This document shows positions 33,545 to 42,947 of a stretch of DNA of 64,000 nucleotides, piece after piece. The DNA is from Streptomyces sp. NBC_00459 (GTDB taxonomy: Bacteria > Actinomycetota > Actinomycetes > Streptomycetales > Streptomycetaceae). The stretch's first letter is position 1, and every line of letters starts with the position of its first letter. The notes beneath the pieces are model-generated. The model was not told the DNA's origin. It ran no database searches and saw nothing but the letters and a program-made list of their open reading frames with translations. Where the stretch lies: assembly GCF_036013955.1 (NCBI RefSeq), contig NZ_CP107903.1, positions 6,820,001 through 6,884,000 on the forward strand, read 5' to 3'. Both the position numbers and the translations under genes were made by a program.

Positions 33545-34975
33545 TCAGGCGTGTTCGCCCTCGCCCAAGTGGTGCACCCGGACCATGTTCGTCGTGCCCG
33601 GGACGCCGGGCGGGGAGCCGGCCGTCATGACGACGATCTCGCCGACGTTGAAGCGGTTCAGCTTCAGCATCTCCTGGTCGACCAGGGAGACCATCTCGTC
33701 CGTGCTGTTGACGAACGGGACGACGTACGAGTCGACACCCCAGCTCAGGGACAGCTGGTTGCGGGTGCCCTCGTCGGTCGTGAAGGCGACGATCGGCTGG
33801 GCCGCGCGGTAGCGGGAGAGGCGGCGGGCGGTGTCGCCGGACTTGGTGAAGGCCACCAGGCCCTTGCCGCCGAGGAAGTCGGCGATCTCGCAGGCCGCGC
33901 GGGCGACCGAGCCGCCCTGCGTCTTCGGCTTCTTGCCGGGGACGAGGGGCTGGAGGCCCTTGGAGAGGAGCTCCTCCTCCGCCGCGGCCACGATCTTCGA
34001 CATCGTGCGGACCGTTTCGAGCGGATACGCGCCGACCGACGACTCCGCGGACAGCATGACCGCGTCCGCGCCGTCCAGGATCGCGTTCGCCACGTCGGAC
34101 GCCTCGGCGCGCGTCGGGCGGGAGTTGGTGATCATCGACTCCATCATCTGGGTCGCGACGATCACCGGCTTGGCGTTGCGCCGGCACAGCTCCACCAGGC
34201 GCTTCTGCACCATCGGGACCTTTTCGAGGGGGTACTCGACGGCGAGGTCGCCGCGGGCCACCATCACACCGTCGAAGGCCGCGACCACGGCGTCCATGTT
34301 GTCGACCGCCTGCGGCTTTTCCACCTTGGCGATGACGGGGACGCGGCGACCCTCCTCGTCCATGATCTTGTGGACGTCGTCCACGTCACTGGCGTCACGG
34401 ACGAACGACAGGGCGACCAGGTCGCAGCCCATGCGCAGGGCGAAGCGCAGGTCGTCGATGTCCTTCTCGGAGAGGGCCGGGACGTTCACGGCCGCACCGG
34501 GCAGGTTGATGCCCTTGTGGTCCGAGATGACGCCGCCCTCGATGACGATCGACTTCACCCGCGGACCCTCGACGTCCACGACCTTCAGCTCGACGTTGCC
34601 GTCGTTGATCAGGATCTGGTCGCCGCGCGACACATCGCCCGGGAGGCCCTTGTACGTCGTACCGCAGATGGTCTTGTCACCGGGGACGTCCTCGGTGGTG
34701 ATGACGAACTCGTCGCCCCGCACCAGCTCGACGGGGCCCTCCGCGAAGGTCTCCAGGCGGATCTTGGGGCCCTGCAGGTCGGCGAGGACACCGATGGCCC
34801 GCCCGGTCTCCTTGGCGGCGGCACGGACCCGGTCGTACCGGCCCTGGTGCTCGGCGTGGGAGCCGTGGCTGAAGTTGAAGCGGGCCACGTTCATCCCGGC
34901 TTCGATCAGCGACACGAGCATTTCGTGGGAGTCGACCGCGGGGCCGAGAGTACAAACGATTTTCGAACGGCGCAT
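33545..34975 (-). CDS. pyk: pyruvate kinase
   Basis: A 476-residue pyruvate kinase: phosphoenolpyruvate + ADP to pyruvate + ATP. Visible: N-terminal KIVCTLGPAVDSHE, the substrate block NVARFNFSHG, the active-site lysine region IAKVEKPQAV, the metal-binding VARGDLAVE and ATQMMESMI. The C-terminal allosteric domain carries TKSGDTARRLSRYR. The gene has its own promoter region (34976-35106) with a perfect palindrome at 35004-35015, and a strong terminator at 33471-33510. Matches S. coelicolor pyk2 (SCO5423) by position. Confidence 0.96.
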   Translation of the reverse strand: MRRSKIVCTLGPAVDSHEMLVSLIEAGMNVARFNFSHGSHAEHQGRYDRVRAAAKETGRAIGVLADLQGPKIRLETFAEGPVELVRGDEFVITTEDVPGDKTICGTTYKGLPGDVSRGDQILINDGNVELKVVDVEGPRVKSIVIEGGVISDHKGINLPGAAVNVPALSEKDIDDLRFALRMGCDLVALSFVRDASDVDDVHKIMDEEGRRVPVIAKVEKPQAVDNMDAVVAAFDGVMVARGDLAVEYPLEKVPMVQKRLVELCRRNAKPVIVATQMMESMITNSRPTRAEASDVANAILDGADAVMLSAESSVGAYPLETVRTMSKIVAAAEEELLSKGLQPLVPGKKPKTQGGSVARAACEIADFLGGKGLVAFTKSGDTARRLSRYRAAQPIVAFTTDEGTRNQLSLSWGVDSYVVPFVNSTDEMVSLVDQEMLKLNRFNVGEIVVMTAGSPPGVPGTTNMVRVHHLGEGEHA

Positions 34976-35003
34976 GGGGCGATCCTATCGGTTTGTTTCG
35001 CTT

Positions 35004-35015
35004 CGGAATATTCCG
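35004..35015. promoter_or_regulatory. palindrome in the pyk promoter region
   Basis: CGGAATATTCCG is a perfect 12-bp palindrome about 30 bp upstream of the pyk start, next to a TAGGAT box (34982-34987 on the minus strand) that could be the -10. It may be a regulator site. Unverified. Confidence 0.4.
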
Positions 35016-35106
35016 CCTGGTGGACGACGTAGAAGGCATGCACTGAACACAAAGGGGCGGGATAGCGCTCAGGTGAGGCTCTCCCATCAATATCCGCCAA
35101 GTGTCG

Positions 35107-36339
35107 TCAGTTGTCCGTTTCGCTGTCTGTTCCTACCAGCGCGTATGTCTGTGTCGCGATCTCCAGCTCCTCGTCCGTCGGGACGACGGCCACCGCGACC
35201 CGGGAGCCCGCGGGCGAGATCAGCCGGGCCTCCTGGCCCCGTACGGCGTTCAGGGCGCCGTCCACGGCCACCCCGAGGCCCTCCAGGCCCGCCACCGCCG
35301 CCTCGCGCACCGGCGCCGCGTTCTCGCCCACTCCGGCCGTGAACGCGATGGCGTCCACCCGGCCGAGTACCGCGTAATAGGCGCCGATGTACTTCTTCAG
35401 ACGGTGGATGTAGATGTCGAAGGCCAGCCGGGCCGCCGGGGCGTCCGCGCCGCCCTCGTCGATACGGCGGCGGATTTCCCGCATGTCGTTGTCTCCGCAC
35501 AGACCGAGCAGGCCGCTCTTCTTGTTGAGAAGAGTGTCGATCTCGTCCGTGGACATTCCGCCAACACGCGTCAAATGGAAGATGACGGCCGGGTCCAGGT
35601 CGCCGGACCGGGTTCCCATGACCAGTCCCTCCAGTGGCGTCAGCCCCATGGAGGTGTCCACGCACCTGCCGCCCCGCACCGCCGACGCGGACGCCCCGTT
35701 GCCCAGGTGCAGCACGATCACGTTCACGTCCTCGGGCGCCCGGCCCAGGAGCCGCGCCGTCTCCCTCGACACGTACGCGTGGGACGTGCCGTGGAACCCG
35801 TACCGCCTGATGCGGTGCTCGTCGGCGGTCTTCACGTCGATCGCGTAGCGGGCCGCCGACTCCGGCATCGTGGTGTGGAAGGCCGTGTCGAAGACCGCGA
35901 CCTGGGGCAGGTCGGGGCGCAGGGACCGGGCCGTACGGATGCCGGTGAGGTTCGCCGGGTTGTGCAGCGGGGCCACCGGGATCAGGCGCTCGATCTCGGC
36001 GAGGACCGTGTCGTCGACGACCGTCGGCTCGGTGAAGGACAGGCCGCCGTGCACCACCCGGTGGCCGATGGCCGCCAACTCGGGGGAGTCCAGGCCCAGT
36101 TCGTCCTTTGCCAGTTCCTCAGCCACCGCCTTGAGGGCTGCCTCGTGGTCGGCGATCGGGCCCGTGCGCTCGCGGGACGCGCCGCCGGTCGCCAGCGGGG
36201 TGTGCTTGAGGCGGGACGTCTCCTCGCCGATGCGTTCCACCAGGCCCACGGCGAGCCGGCTGCTGTCGCGCATGTCGAGCAGCTGGTACTTCAGCGAGGA
36301 TGAACCGGAGTTGAGGACTAGGACGCGGGTCGCGGTCAC
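35107..36339 (-). CDS. ackA: acetate kinase
   Basis: A 410-residue acetate kinase: acetyl-phosphate + ADP to acetate + ATP. ASKHA-fold motifs: VLVLNSGSSSLKYQLL at the N-terminus, GHRVVHGG, FHTTMPESAARYAI, HLGNGASASAV, DTSMGLTPLEGLVMGTRSGD and FTAGVGEN. Start ATG 36339 overlaps the stop of pta by 4 nt, so pta-ackA is a coupled operon converting acetyl-CoA to acetate. Confidence 0.96.
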   Translation of the reverse strand: MTATRVLVLNSGSSSLKYQLLDMRDSSRLAVGLVERIGEETSRLKHTPLATGGASRERTGPIADHEAALKAVAEELAKDELGLDSPELAAIGHRVVHGGLSFTEPTVVDDTVLAEIERLIPVAPLHNPANLTGIRTARSLRPDLPQVAVFDTAFHTTMPESAARYAIDVKTADEHRIRRYGFHGTSHAYVSRETARLLGRAPEDVNVIVLHLGNGASASAVRGGRCVDTSMGLTPLEGLVMGTRSGDLDPAVIFHLTRVGGMSTDEIDTLLNKKSGLLGLCGDNDMREIRRRIDEGGADAPAARLAFDIYIHRLKKYIGAYYAVLGRVDAIAFTAGVGENAAPVREAAVAGLEGLGVAVDGALNAVRGQEARLISPAGSRVAVAVVPTDEELEIATQTYALVGTDSETDN

Positions 36340-38453
36340 TGGTGGGACACCTTCTGTGTGGGGGCCTGACTGGGGGCGGAGTCGGCTGTCTGGGCCTGGA
36401 TCGCCGTGATCGCGACCGTGGTGACGATGTCCGGGACCAGGGCGCCCCTGGACAGGTCGTTGACCGGCTTGCGCAGGCCCTGGAGGACCGGGCCGACGGC
36501 GATCGCGCCGGCCGAACGCTGCACGGCCTTGTACGTGTTGTTGCCGGTGTTGAGGTCAGGGAAGATCAACACGCTTGCCTGGCCCGCGACTTCGGAGCCG
36601 GGCAGCTTGGTGGCGGCCACGGTCGGCTCCACGGCCGCGTCGTACTGGATCGGGCCCTCGATACGGAGATCCGGGCGCCGGGAGCGCACCAGCTCGGTCG
36701 CCTCCCGCACCTTGTCGACGTCCGCGCCCGAACCCGACGTACCCGTCGAGTACGACAGCATCGCGATCCTCGGCTCCACGCCGAACTGCTCGGCGGTCGC
36801 GGCCGACTGGATGGCGATGTCGGCCAACTGCTCGGCGTTCGGGTCGGGGTTGACCGCACAGTCGCCGTAGACGAGGACCTTGTCGGCCAGGCACATGAAG
36901 AAGACGGAGGAGACGATGTCGGCGTCCGGCTTGGTCTTGATGATCTCGAAGGCGGGGCGGATCGTCGCGGCCGTGGAGTGGACCGAGCCCGACACCATGC
37001 CGTCGGCCAGGCACTCCTGGACCATCAGGGTGCCGAAGTAGTTGACGTCCGCGACGACGTCGTAGGCCAGCTCGACCGTGACGCCCCGGTGTGCGCGGAG
37101 GGCCGCGTACTTCTCGGCGAAGGAGTCCCGGAGTTCGGAGGTCGCCGGGTCGATCAGTTGGCAGCCGCCGAGGTCGATGCCCAGGTCGGCGGCCTTCTTG
37201 CGGATGCCGTCGACCGGGCCGAGCAGTGTCAGGTCGCACACACCCCGGCGCAGCAGCACCTCGGCGGCGTGCAGGACGCGTTCCTCGGTGCCTTCGGGCA
37301 GGACGACCCGGCGCTTGTCGGCGCGGGCGCGTTCGAGGAGCTTGTGCTCGAACATCATGGGTGTGACGCGGTCGCTGCTGGGGGCGGAGACCCGCTTCAG
37401 CAACTCGGTGGTGTCCACGTGGCGTTCGAACAGGCCGAGGGCCGTCTCCGCCTTGCGTGGGGTGGCCGCGTTCAACTTCCCCTCCAGGGAGAAGAGTTGG
37501 GCGGCGACAGGGAAGCTGGTGTCGGCGACCGAGACGACCGGGGTGCCGGGGGCGAGGCGCGCGGCGAGGGTGAGGACCTCGTTGCTGGGACGCTCGTTCA
37601 GGGTCAGCAGGACACCCGCGATGGGCGGCGTACCGGCGCTGTGCGCGGCCAGGGCGCCGACGACCAGGTCGGCGCGGTCGCCGGGCGTGACGACCAGGCA
37701 GCCGGGGGTCAGCGCGGTCAGGAAGTTGGGCAGCATCGCGCCGCCGAAGACGAAGTCCAGCGCGTCACGGGCGAGGCCCGCGTCGTCGCCGAGGAGCACC
37801 TTGCCGCCGAGCGCGTGGGTGATCTGGGCGACCGTCGGCGCGGCGAGGGCGGGGTCGTCGGGGAGGACGTAACAGGGCACGGGGAGACGGGAGTCGAGGC
37901 TCTCGGCGATACCGGCGCGGTCCTCGCGGGCGACTCGGTTGGCGATCATGGCGAGCACGTCGCAGCCCAGCGCCTCGTACGCGCGGTACGCGTTGCGCGT
38001 CTCGGCGAGCACCGACTCGGCGGTCTGGTTGCGTCCGCCGACCACCGCGACGACGGACGCGCCGAACTCGTTCGCCAGGCGGGCGTTGAGGGCCAGCTCG
38101 TCCGGGAACTGGGTGTCGGCGAAGTCGGTGCCGAGGACGAGGACGACGTCGTACTCGCGGGCGACCCGCAGGAAGCGGTCGACGAGGGTGGAGACGAGCT
38201 CGTCGGTGCCCTGCTCGGCCTGGAGCGCGGACGCCTCCGGGTAGTCCATGCCGTACACGGTCGCCGGGTCCTGGGAGAGGCGGTAGCGGGCGCGGAGCAG
38301 CTCGAAGAGACGGTCCGGGTTGTCGTGCACCAGGGGGCGGAAGACGCCCACGCGGTCGACCTGCCGGGTCAGGAGTTCCATGACTCCCAGCTCGACGACC
38401 TGGCGGCCGTCGCCCCGGTCGATCCCGGTCACGTACACGCTGCGGGTCGTCAC
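36336..38453 (-). CDS. pta: phosphate acetyltransferase
   Basis: A 705-residue long-form Pta. The N-terminal 340 residues hold the P-loop-like/DRTGG regulatory domains (SVYVTGIDRGDGRQVVELGV, VLVLGTDFADTQFP), and the C-terminal 330 residues the PTA_PTB catalytic domain (RVVLPEGTEERVLHAAEVLL, GMVSGSVHSTAATIRPAF, LSYSTGTSGSG, FPDLNTGNNTYKAVQR). It makes acetyl-phosphate from acetyl-CoA. First gene of pta-ackA, with pfkA divergent. Confidence 0.96.
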   Translation of the reverse strand: MTTRSVYVTGIDRGDGRQVVELGVMELLTRQVDRVGVFRPLVHDNPDRLFELLRARYRLSQDPATVYGMDYPEASALQAEQGTDELVSTLVDRFLRVAREYDVVLVLGTDFADTQFPDELALNARLANEFGASVVAVVGGRNQTAESVLAETRNAYRAYEALGCDVLAMIANRVAREDRAGIAESLDSRLPVPCYVLPDDPALAAPTVAQITHALGGKVLLGDDAGLARDALDFVFGGAMLPNFLTALTPGCLVVTPGDRADLVVGALAAHSAGTPPIAGVLLTLNERPSNEVLTLAARLAPGTPVVSVADTSFPVAAQLFSLEGKLNAATPRKAETALGLFERHVDTTELLKRVSAPSSDRVTPMMFEHKLLERARADKRRVVLPEGTEERVLHAAEVLLRRGVCDLTLLGPVDGIRKKAADLGIDLGGCQLIDPATSELRDSFAEKYAALRAHRGVTVELAYDVVADVNYFGTLMVQECLADGMVSGSVHSTAATIRPAFEIIKTKPDADIVSSVFFMCLADKVLVYGDCAVNPDPNAEQLADIAIQSAATAEQFGVEPRIAMLSYSTGTSGSGADVDKVREATELVRSRRPDLRIEGPIQYDAAVEPTVAATKLPGSEVAGQASVLIFPDLNTGNNTYKAVQRSAGAIAVGPVLQGLRKPVNDLSRGALVPDIVTTVAITAIQAQTADSAPSQAPTQKVSHQ

Positions 38454-38543
38454 GCGTGCTCTCCGTTTCCTTGCTCGTCATGATCATTTGGGTGGCTGCG
38501 TCGGTGCGCGCAGATATCGCCCACCGGAGTGAGCAGGACCCTC

Positions 38544-38572
38544 TTGACAGTACCCGCGGCGCTGGCTACGGC
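38544..38572 (+). promoter_or_regulatory. candidate pfkA promoter
   Basis: TTGACA at 38544-38549 is a perfect -35 box; with a 17-bp spacer the -10 is TACGGC (38567-38572), about 110 bp before the pfkA start. The downstream leader includes AGAGCGATC repeated twice (38642-38659). Predicted by eye only. Confidence 0.45.
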
Positions 38573-38684
38573 GCCCGTCAGGATCGAGGGCCCGGCCGGG
38601 GCGTGAAACAATTGGAGTGGCTGACCGGCATCACAGGCAAGCAGAGCGATCAGAGCGATCACAGCGAGCAGGAGACACAGCACG

Positions 38685-39710
38685 ATGCGCATCGGAGTTC
38701 TCACCGCAGGCGGCGACTGTCCGGGCCTGAACGCAGTGATCCGGTCGGTTGTGCACCGAGCGGTCACCCAGTACGACGACGAGGTCATCGGCTTCGAGGA
38801 CGGTTACGCGGGGCTGCTCGACGGCCGCTACCGCACCCTCGACCTCGACGCGGTCAGCGGCATCCTCGCCCGCGGCGGCACCATCCTCGGCTCCTCCCGT
38901 CTCCAGCGCGACCGGCTGCGCGAGGCCTGCGAGAACGCGCAGGACATGGCCCGCGAGTTCGGTATCGACGTACTGATCCCGATCGGTGGAGAGGGCACGC
39001 TGACGGCGGCCCGGATGCTGAGCGACGCGCGCCTGCCGGTGGTCGGCGTCCCGAAGACGATCGACAACGACATCTCGTCGACGGACCGCACGTTCGGCTT
39101 CGACACGGCGGTGGGTGTCGCGACGGAGGCGATGGACCGTCTGAAGACCACCGCGGAGTCGCACCAGCGCGTGATGGTCGTCGAGGTCATGGGCCGGCAC
39201 GCGGGCTGGATCGCCCTGGAGTCCGGCATGGCGGCCGGCGCGCACGGCATCTGCCTCCCGGAGCGCCCCTTCGACCCCGCCCACCTCGTGAAGATGGTCG
39301 AGGAACGGTTCGCGCGCGGCAAGAAGTTCGCCGTCATCTGCGTCGCCGAGGGCGCCCACCCCGCCGAGGGCAGCATGGACTACGGCCACGGCGCGATCGA
39401 CCAGTTCGGCCACGAGCGCTTCCAGGGCATCGGTACGGCACTGGCGTACGAGCTGGAACGACGGCTCGGCAAGGAGGCCAAGCCGGTCATCCTCGGCCAC
39501 ATCCAGCGCGGCGGCACGCCCACCGCGTACGACCGTGTCCTCGCGACCCGGTTCGGCTGGCACGCGGTGGAGGCCGCGCACCAGGGGGAGTTCGGGCGGA
39601 TGACGGCACTGCGTGGGACGGACGTGGTGATGGTGCCGCTGGCGGAGGCCGTCACTGAGCTGAAGACGGTCCCGAAGGACCGGATGGACGAGGCGGAGTC
39701 GGTGTTCTAG
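38685..39710 (+). CDS. pfkA: 6-phosphofructokinase
   Basis: A 341-residue phosphofructokinase: fructose 6-phosphate to fructose 1,6-bisphosphate. Motifs: GGDCPGLNAVIR at the N-terminus, IPIGGEGTLTAARML, GVPKTIDNDI, VEVMGRHAGWIALESG and ILGHIQRGGTPTAYDR. At the two donor-determining positions it has Gly (GGEGT) and Lys (PKTIDND), the combination reported for ATP-dependent actinobacterial enzymes, so ATP is the likely donor. SD AGGAGA lies upstream of ATG 38685. Divergent from pta. Confidence 0.95.
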   Translation: MRIGVLTAGGDCPGLNAVIRSVVHRAVTQYDDEVIGFEDGYAGLLDGRYRTLDLDAVSGILARGGTILGSSRLQRDRLREACENAQDMAREFGIDVLIPIGGEGTLTAARMLSDARLPVVGVPKTIDNDISSTDRTFGFDTAVGVATEAMDRLKTTAESHQRVMVVEVMGRHAGWIALESGMAAGAHGICLPERPFDPAHLVKMVEERFARGKKFAVICVAEGAHPAEGSMDYGHGAIDQFGHERFQGIGTALAYELERRLGKEAKPVILGHIQRGGTPTAYDRVLATRFGWHAVEAAHQGEFGRMTALRGTDVVMVPLAEAVTELKTVPKDRMDEAESVF

Positions 39711-39730
39711 GTCTGGGTCGTCCCGGTCGG

Positions 39731-40471
39731 TCAAGGAGTGTTGGGGGCGAGTGCGTCGACCCTCGCCCAGAAGTGCTCCACGATCCGGTCGAGGAAGTCG
39801 CGTCCGGTGTGGCTCGCCTCGGTCGCCGCGGAACCGTCCGACCAGGTCAGGTTGGCGGCCAACTGCCCCTGGTAGTAGCGGTGCAGCTCCTGGAGGGCGC
39901 TCTCCAGGAGGCGCCGGTTCAGCGGCACCATTTTGTTGACGGGGCGGACGTACGCCTGCCAGCGCGTCGTGACCGCGCTGCGCAGCAGGCCGGCGAGCCT
40001 GCCGTCGAGGCCGGTCAGGGTCATGAAGTCGGCGAGCGACAGTTCGAGCACCTCGGCGAGAATCGCGGACTGCCGCTCGGTGCCGCGCCACTCGCCGCTC
40101 TCCTCCATCCGTATGTAGACGAGGAGTTCGAGCCCGACGGCCCGGGCGACGTCCTCGGCGCTGAGCCCGCGCGCGGCGCGGTGTTCGCGCAAGGTGCGGG
40201 GACGGCCGATGAGTTCGCAGGGCGCACACCACAACACGCCCGCGAGAGCCGTGAGTTCATGAGTGCCGGGGGCCATGATCTTGCGTTCCCAGGCGATCAC
40301 GTGGTCGGGCGTGACGTAGGGCAGCCCGTACGAGACCCGCATTCCGTACGCGACGTGTTCGGGGCCCATTCCTAGGGCCGTACGGAGTCTGCGGGCGGCG
40401 TGGGCGTCGAAGGGCGGGGTCGGCGGCGTGGGCGGTGGGGGTGGAGCTGGGGGTCGGCGCACGCGCCACAA
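39731..40471 (-). CDS. helix-turn-helix (XRE-like) transcriptional regulator
   Basis: A 246-residue protein with a proline-rich N-terminus (RRPPAPPPPPTPPTPP), a degenerate first HTH-like region (VTPDHVIAWERKIMAPGTHELTALAGVLWCAPCELIG) and a second XRE HTH at about 93-150 (LREHRAARGLSAEDVARAVGLELLVYIRMEESGEWRGTER, then LADFMTLTG). The C-terminal half is helical and of unknown role. Convergent with pfkA with 20 bp between stops. Target unknown. Confidence 0.85.
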   Translation of the reverse strand: MWRVRRPPAPPPPPTPPTPPFDAHAARRLRTALGMGPEHVAYGMRVSYGLPYVTPDHVIAWERKIMAPGTHELTALAGVLWCAPCELIGRPRTLREHRAARGLSAEDVARAVGLELLVYIRMEESGEWRGTERQSAILAEVLELSLADFMTLTGLDGRLAGLLRSAVTTRWQAYVRPVNKMVPLNRRLLESALQELHRYYQGQLAANLTWSDGSAATEASHTGRDFLDRIVEHFWARVDALAPNTP

Positions 40472-41067
40472 GCTAGGGGTCGTGGAGCGGCGGTGACTAC
40501 GTTCTGTTCGGCCACAATCACGGATCGTGGGAAGGGCAGGGTTCAGGGGGTGATTTCGGGGGTTCTCGTACCGGCCGGAGACCGTGGGGTGGGATGCGGG
40601 TGAGAGGTGCGAGGGGGGCTTGCGGGGGGCGCGTACCGACGTCCGATCATGCGAACGGCAAGGTGGTGGGGCATATGCGCGAGCGCTCGCCGGTGAGGTG
40701 TCCGAGGGTTTGAGGGGGCCGAGGTGTCGGTGCTTCGGGCGAGTGTCGAAGGCGGGTGCGGTGTGGTGAGGGGTTCGGCCGGGTGGTGTGGGGCGGGTGA
40801 CCGGTGAGTAGGGGCGGCGCGATTTGTACGGTCCGCCGATGTGTCGCCGCTGTCCTTCTGCCTTTGCCGCGCCTGCTGCGGAGGGTGGATCCCCTTTGTG
40901 CCCGATGGGTGTGCGATCGTCAAGTACCCGTTCAGCTGGGCGTGTTGGGAAGGTTGAGGGCGCGTACGGTTGTCGGTGGCTGCGGGCCGAGAGCTGTGGT
41001 CGGGCTGCCGTCGAGATGAGGCCGGGTCGCCAGGGTCGGTGACTTGGCGGGTTTTGGAGGGCGTCGA
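40472..41067. other. 596-bp intergenic stretch, no gene supported
   Basis: The stretch is G-rich on the plus strand. Every open frame I checked has poor codon bias or is antisense to the following gene. No hairpin or palindrome stands out. It presumably holds the promoters of the XRE gene and of the F420 gene; an untranslated RNA cannot be excluded. Confidence 0.5.
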
Positions 41068-41541
41068 GTGGCGTCGGAAAGCGGTGGTCCTGTGAGTGGT
41101 AAGACGGAGAAGATCGAGGGGCACATACGGGAGCGGCTGCTCGCCCCGAACTTCTGGCACCTCGCGACGGTCGGCGCGGACGGGATGCCGCAGGTGTCGC
41201 CGATGTGGGTCGACATCGAGGGCGACCATGTCATGGTCAACACGGCCATCGGCCGCGTGAAGGAGGAGAACCTCCGCCTCAATCCCCGGGTCTCGCTCTC
41301 CCACCACGACCCCGAGAACCCGTACGACCGTGCGGAGATCCGGGGTCGCGTGGTGCGCTTCGTGGAGGGCGAGGAGGCGGAACGTTCCATGGACCGGCTC
41401 ACGAAGAAGTACATCGGCGAGGACCGGTATCCGTGGCTGCTGCCGGGAGAGCGGCGGGTGATGCTGCTCATCGAGGTGACTCGGGTGCGGCGGGTCGTGG
41501 GGGTGGAGCCGTTCAGGCCCGGGGTGTTGCCGGAGGTGTGA
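41068..41541 (+). CDS. PPOX-class F420-dependent oxidoreductase
   Basis: A 157-residue split-barrel flavin/F420-binding protein. Pattern: APNFWHLATVGADGMPQVSPMWVDIEGDHVMVNTAIGRVKEENLRLNPRVSLS, then AEIRGRVVRFVEG and YIGEDRYPWLLPGERRVMLLIEVTRV. These enzymes use F420H2 (or FMN) to reduce unknown metabolites. I chose GTG 41068 because GGAGG (41056-41060) is 7 nt upstream; an in-frame GTG at 41092 is also possible. Stands alone. Confidence 0.88.
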   Translation: MASESGGPVSGKTEKIEGHIRERLLAPNFWHLATVGADGMPQVSPMWVDIEGDHVMVNTAIGRVKEENLRLNPRVSLSHHDPENPYDRAEIRGRVVRFVEGEEAERSMDRLTKKYIGEDRYPWLLPGERRVMLLIEVTRVRRVVGVEPFRPGVLPEV

Positions 41542-41652
41542 GCTGGGGGTGCCTTCGTGGCGGGGGAGTGAGCGAGGGCAGGGTCTTCAGCGGTCCGTGG
41601 TGCGGCTCTCGTGCCGTTGCCGGCAAGTCATCATCGGTGGCACCGTGTTGAC

Positions 41653-41982
41653 ATGGTCGACAGTTACTCGCGGGGGTACGAGAGCGCCGCCCGCAGGATG
41701 TTCTGGTCCGGGATCGCACTCTTCGTCATCGGATGTGCTGTGCTCGCTGCCACGAGGACGGGTTGGGCGACCGAGTGGGAGTGCGACCCGAGCTGTCGGC
41801 CCACAGTGAGTACGACACGGCAGACCATCAGAGCGCTGGGTCTGGCGGCTGCCTGCTCGGGGCCGTTCCTGACGGCTGCGGCGTACCTGATGGTCACTCG
41901 CCGCAGGCCACGGACGCCGCCCGCGTCCGGGAGCACGGACGGTGCCTCCAGCAGCCCTGGACCTGGACCTGAGCGGCGGTGA
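41653..41982 (+). CDS. small two-helix membrane protein
   Basis: A 109-residue protein starting at ATG 41653 with two hydrophobic helices (MFWSGIALFVIGCAVLAAT and LGLAAACSGPFLTAAAYLMV) joined by a Cys-containing external loop (WECDPSCRP). Basic, proline-rich tail. No recognised family. The helix-loop-helix pattern and codon bias support a real gene; no clear SD. Confidence 0.55.
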   Translation: MVDSYSRGYESAARRMFWSGIALFVIGCAVLAATRTGWATEWECDPSCRPTVSTTRQTIRALGLAAACSGPFLTAAAYLMVTRRRPRTPPASGSTDGASSSPGPGPERR

Positions 41983-42010
41983 CGGCCGTCCGGTGGCCCG
42001 GGCGGCGCGT

Positions 42011-42118
42011 TCACCGGTTTCGCCCGGACACCAACTGCTCGGCGTCAGCCTCCTCGGACCCGTATGCCGACGCCACGAACCCGAAGTCCTCGTAGATCTC
42101 CTCGCTCCTCGCGTGCCA
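42011..42118 (-). pseudogene. possible C-terminal gene remnant
   Basis: On the minus strand a frame of good Streptomyces codon bias reads W-H-A-R-S-E-E-I-Y-E-D-F-G-F-V-A-S and ends in SGRNR at the stop 42011-42013, in the 250-bp gap between two genes. There is no plausible start or N-terminal part: the frame loses coding character upstream of about 42140. It looks like the tail of a deleted gene; too short to name. Confidence 0.3.
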
Positions 42119-42233
42119 CGGTCCCGATCTCGCCGCCGGGGCAGGGCACGCTGGGTGCACGCACACTCGAGAGTCCCAAGTCGCCGTCCATGTAAGGCCG
42201 ATGGGGGAGGCCCGCTCAACTCCCGCTCTCCCG

Positions 42234-42947
42234 CTAGCCCTTCACCCACCGGTACTGCAACTCCGGCCGCCCCACCTGCCCGTACTGCGGGGCCCGTGCC
42301 GCCCGCCCCGCGTCCACCAGGTGTTCCAGATACCGACGGGCCGTGATGCGTGAGATGCCGACCTCCTCGGCGACCCCCGCTGCCGTGAGCCCTTCCGTAC
42401 TGGCCCGGAGGGTCACCGTGACCCGTTCCAGGGTGGGGGCGCTCAGGCCCTTGGGGAGGGCGGCGGGGCCCGGTGCGCGCAGGGTGGCCAGCGCGCGGTC
42501 GACCTCGTCCTGGCCGCTCGCCTCGCCCGCGGAGGCGTGGTACTCGGCGTACCGCACCAGCCGGTCCCGGAGGGTCGCGAAGGTGAACGGCTTCAGCACG
42601 TACTGCACGACCCCCAGCGAGACCCCCTCCCGGACCACCGCCAGGTCCCGCGCCGACGTCACCGCTATCACGTCCGCGTGATAGCCGGCCGCCCGCAGGG
42701 AGCGGGCCAGCTGCAGCCCGTGTCCGTCGGGCAGGTGCAGGTCGAGCAGGAGCAGGTCCACCGGCGTACGGTCCAGCGCGCGCCGCGCCTCCGCGCCCGT
42801 GTGCGCCTTGCCGACCGCCGTGAATCCGGGAACCCGGCCGACGTACATGACATGCGCGTCGGCGGCGACCGGGTCGTCCTCCACGACGAGAACGCGGATG
42901 GGGTCGGTCTTCGTGTCTCTGCGCGTCGTGTCTCTCGGGTCGGTCAT
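42234..42947 (-). CDS. CitB/DcuR-family response regulator
   Basis: A 237-residue regulator: receiver domain with VVEDD, phospho-acceptor Asp69 (LLLLDLHLPDG) and KPFTF, then a linker and a C-terminal HTH (LTAAGVAEEVGISRITARRYLEHLVDAGR). This is the two-component architecture controlling citrate or C4-dicarboxylate uptake. The kinase gene upstream overlaps by 4 nt. The divergent dctA gene is the obvious target. Confidence 0.92.
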   Translation of the reverse strand: MTDPRDTTRRDTKTDPIRVLVVEDDPVAADAHVMYVGRVPGFTAVGKAHTGAEARRALDRTPVDLLLLDLHLPDGHGLQLARSLRAAGYHADVIAVTSARDLAVVREGVSLGVVQYVLKPFTFATLRDRLVRYAEYHASAGEASGQDEVDRALATLRAPGPAALPKGLSAPTLERVTVTLRASTEGLTAAGVAEEVGISRITARRYLEHLVDAGRAARAPQYGQVGRPELQYRWVKG

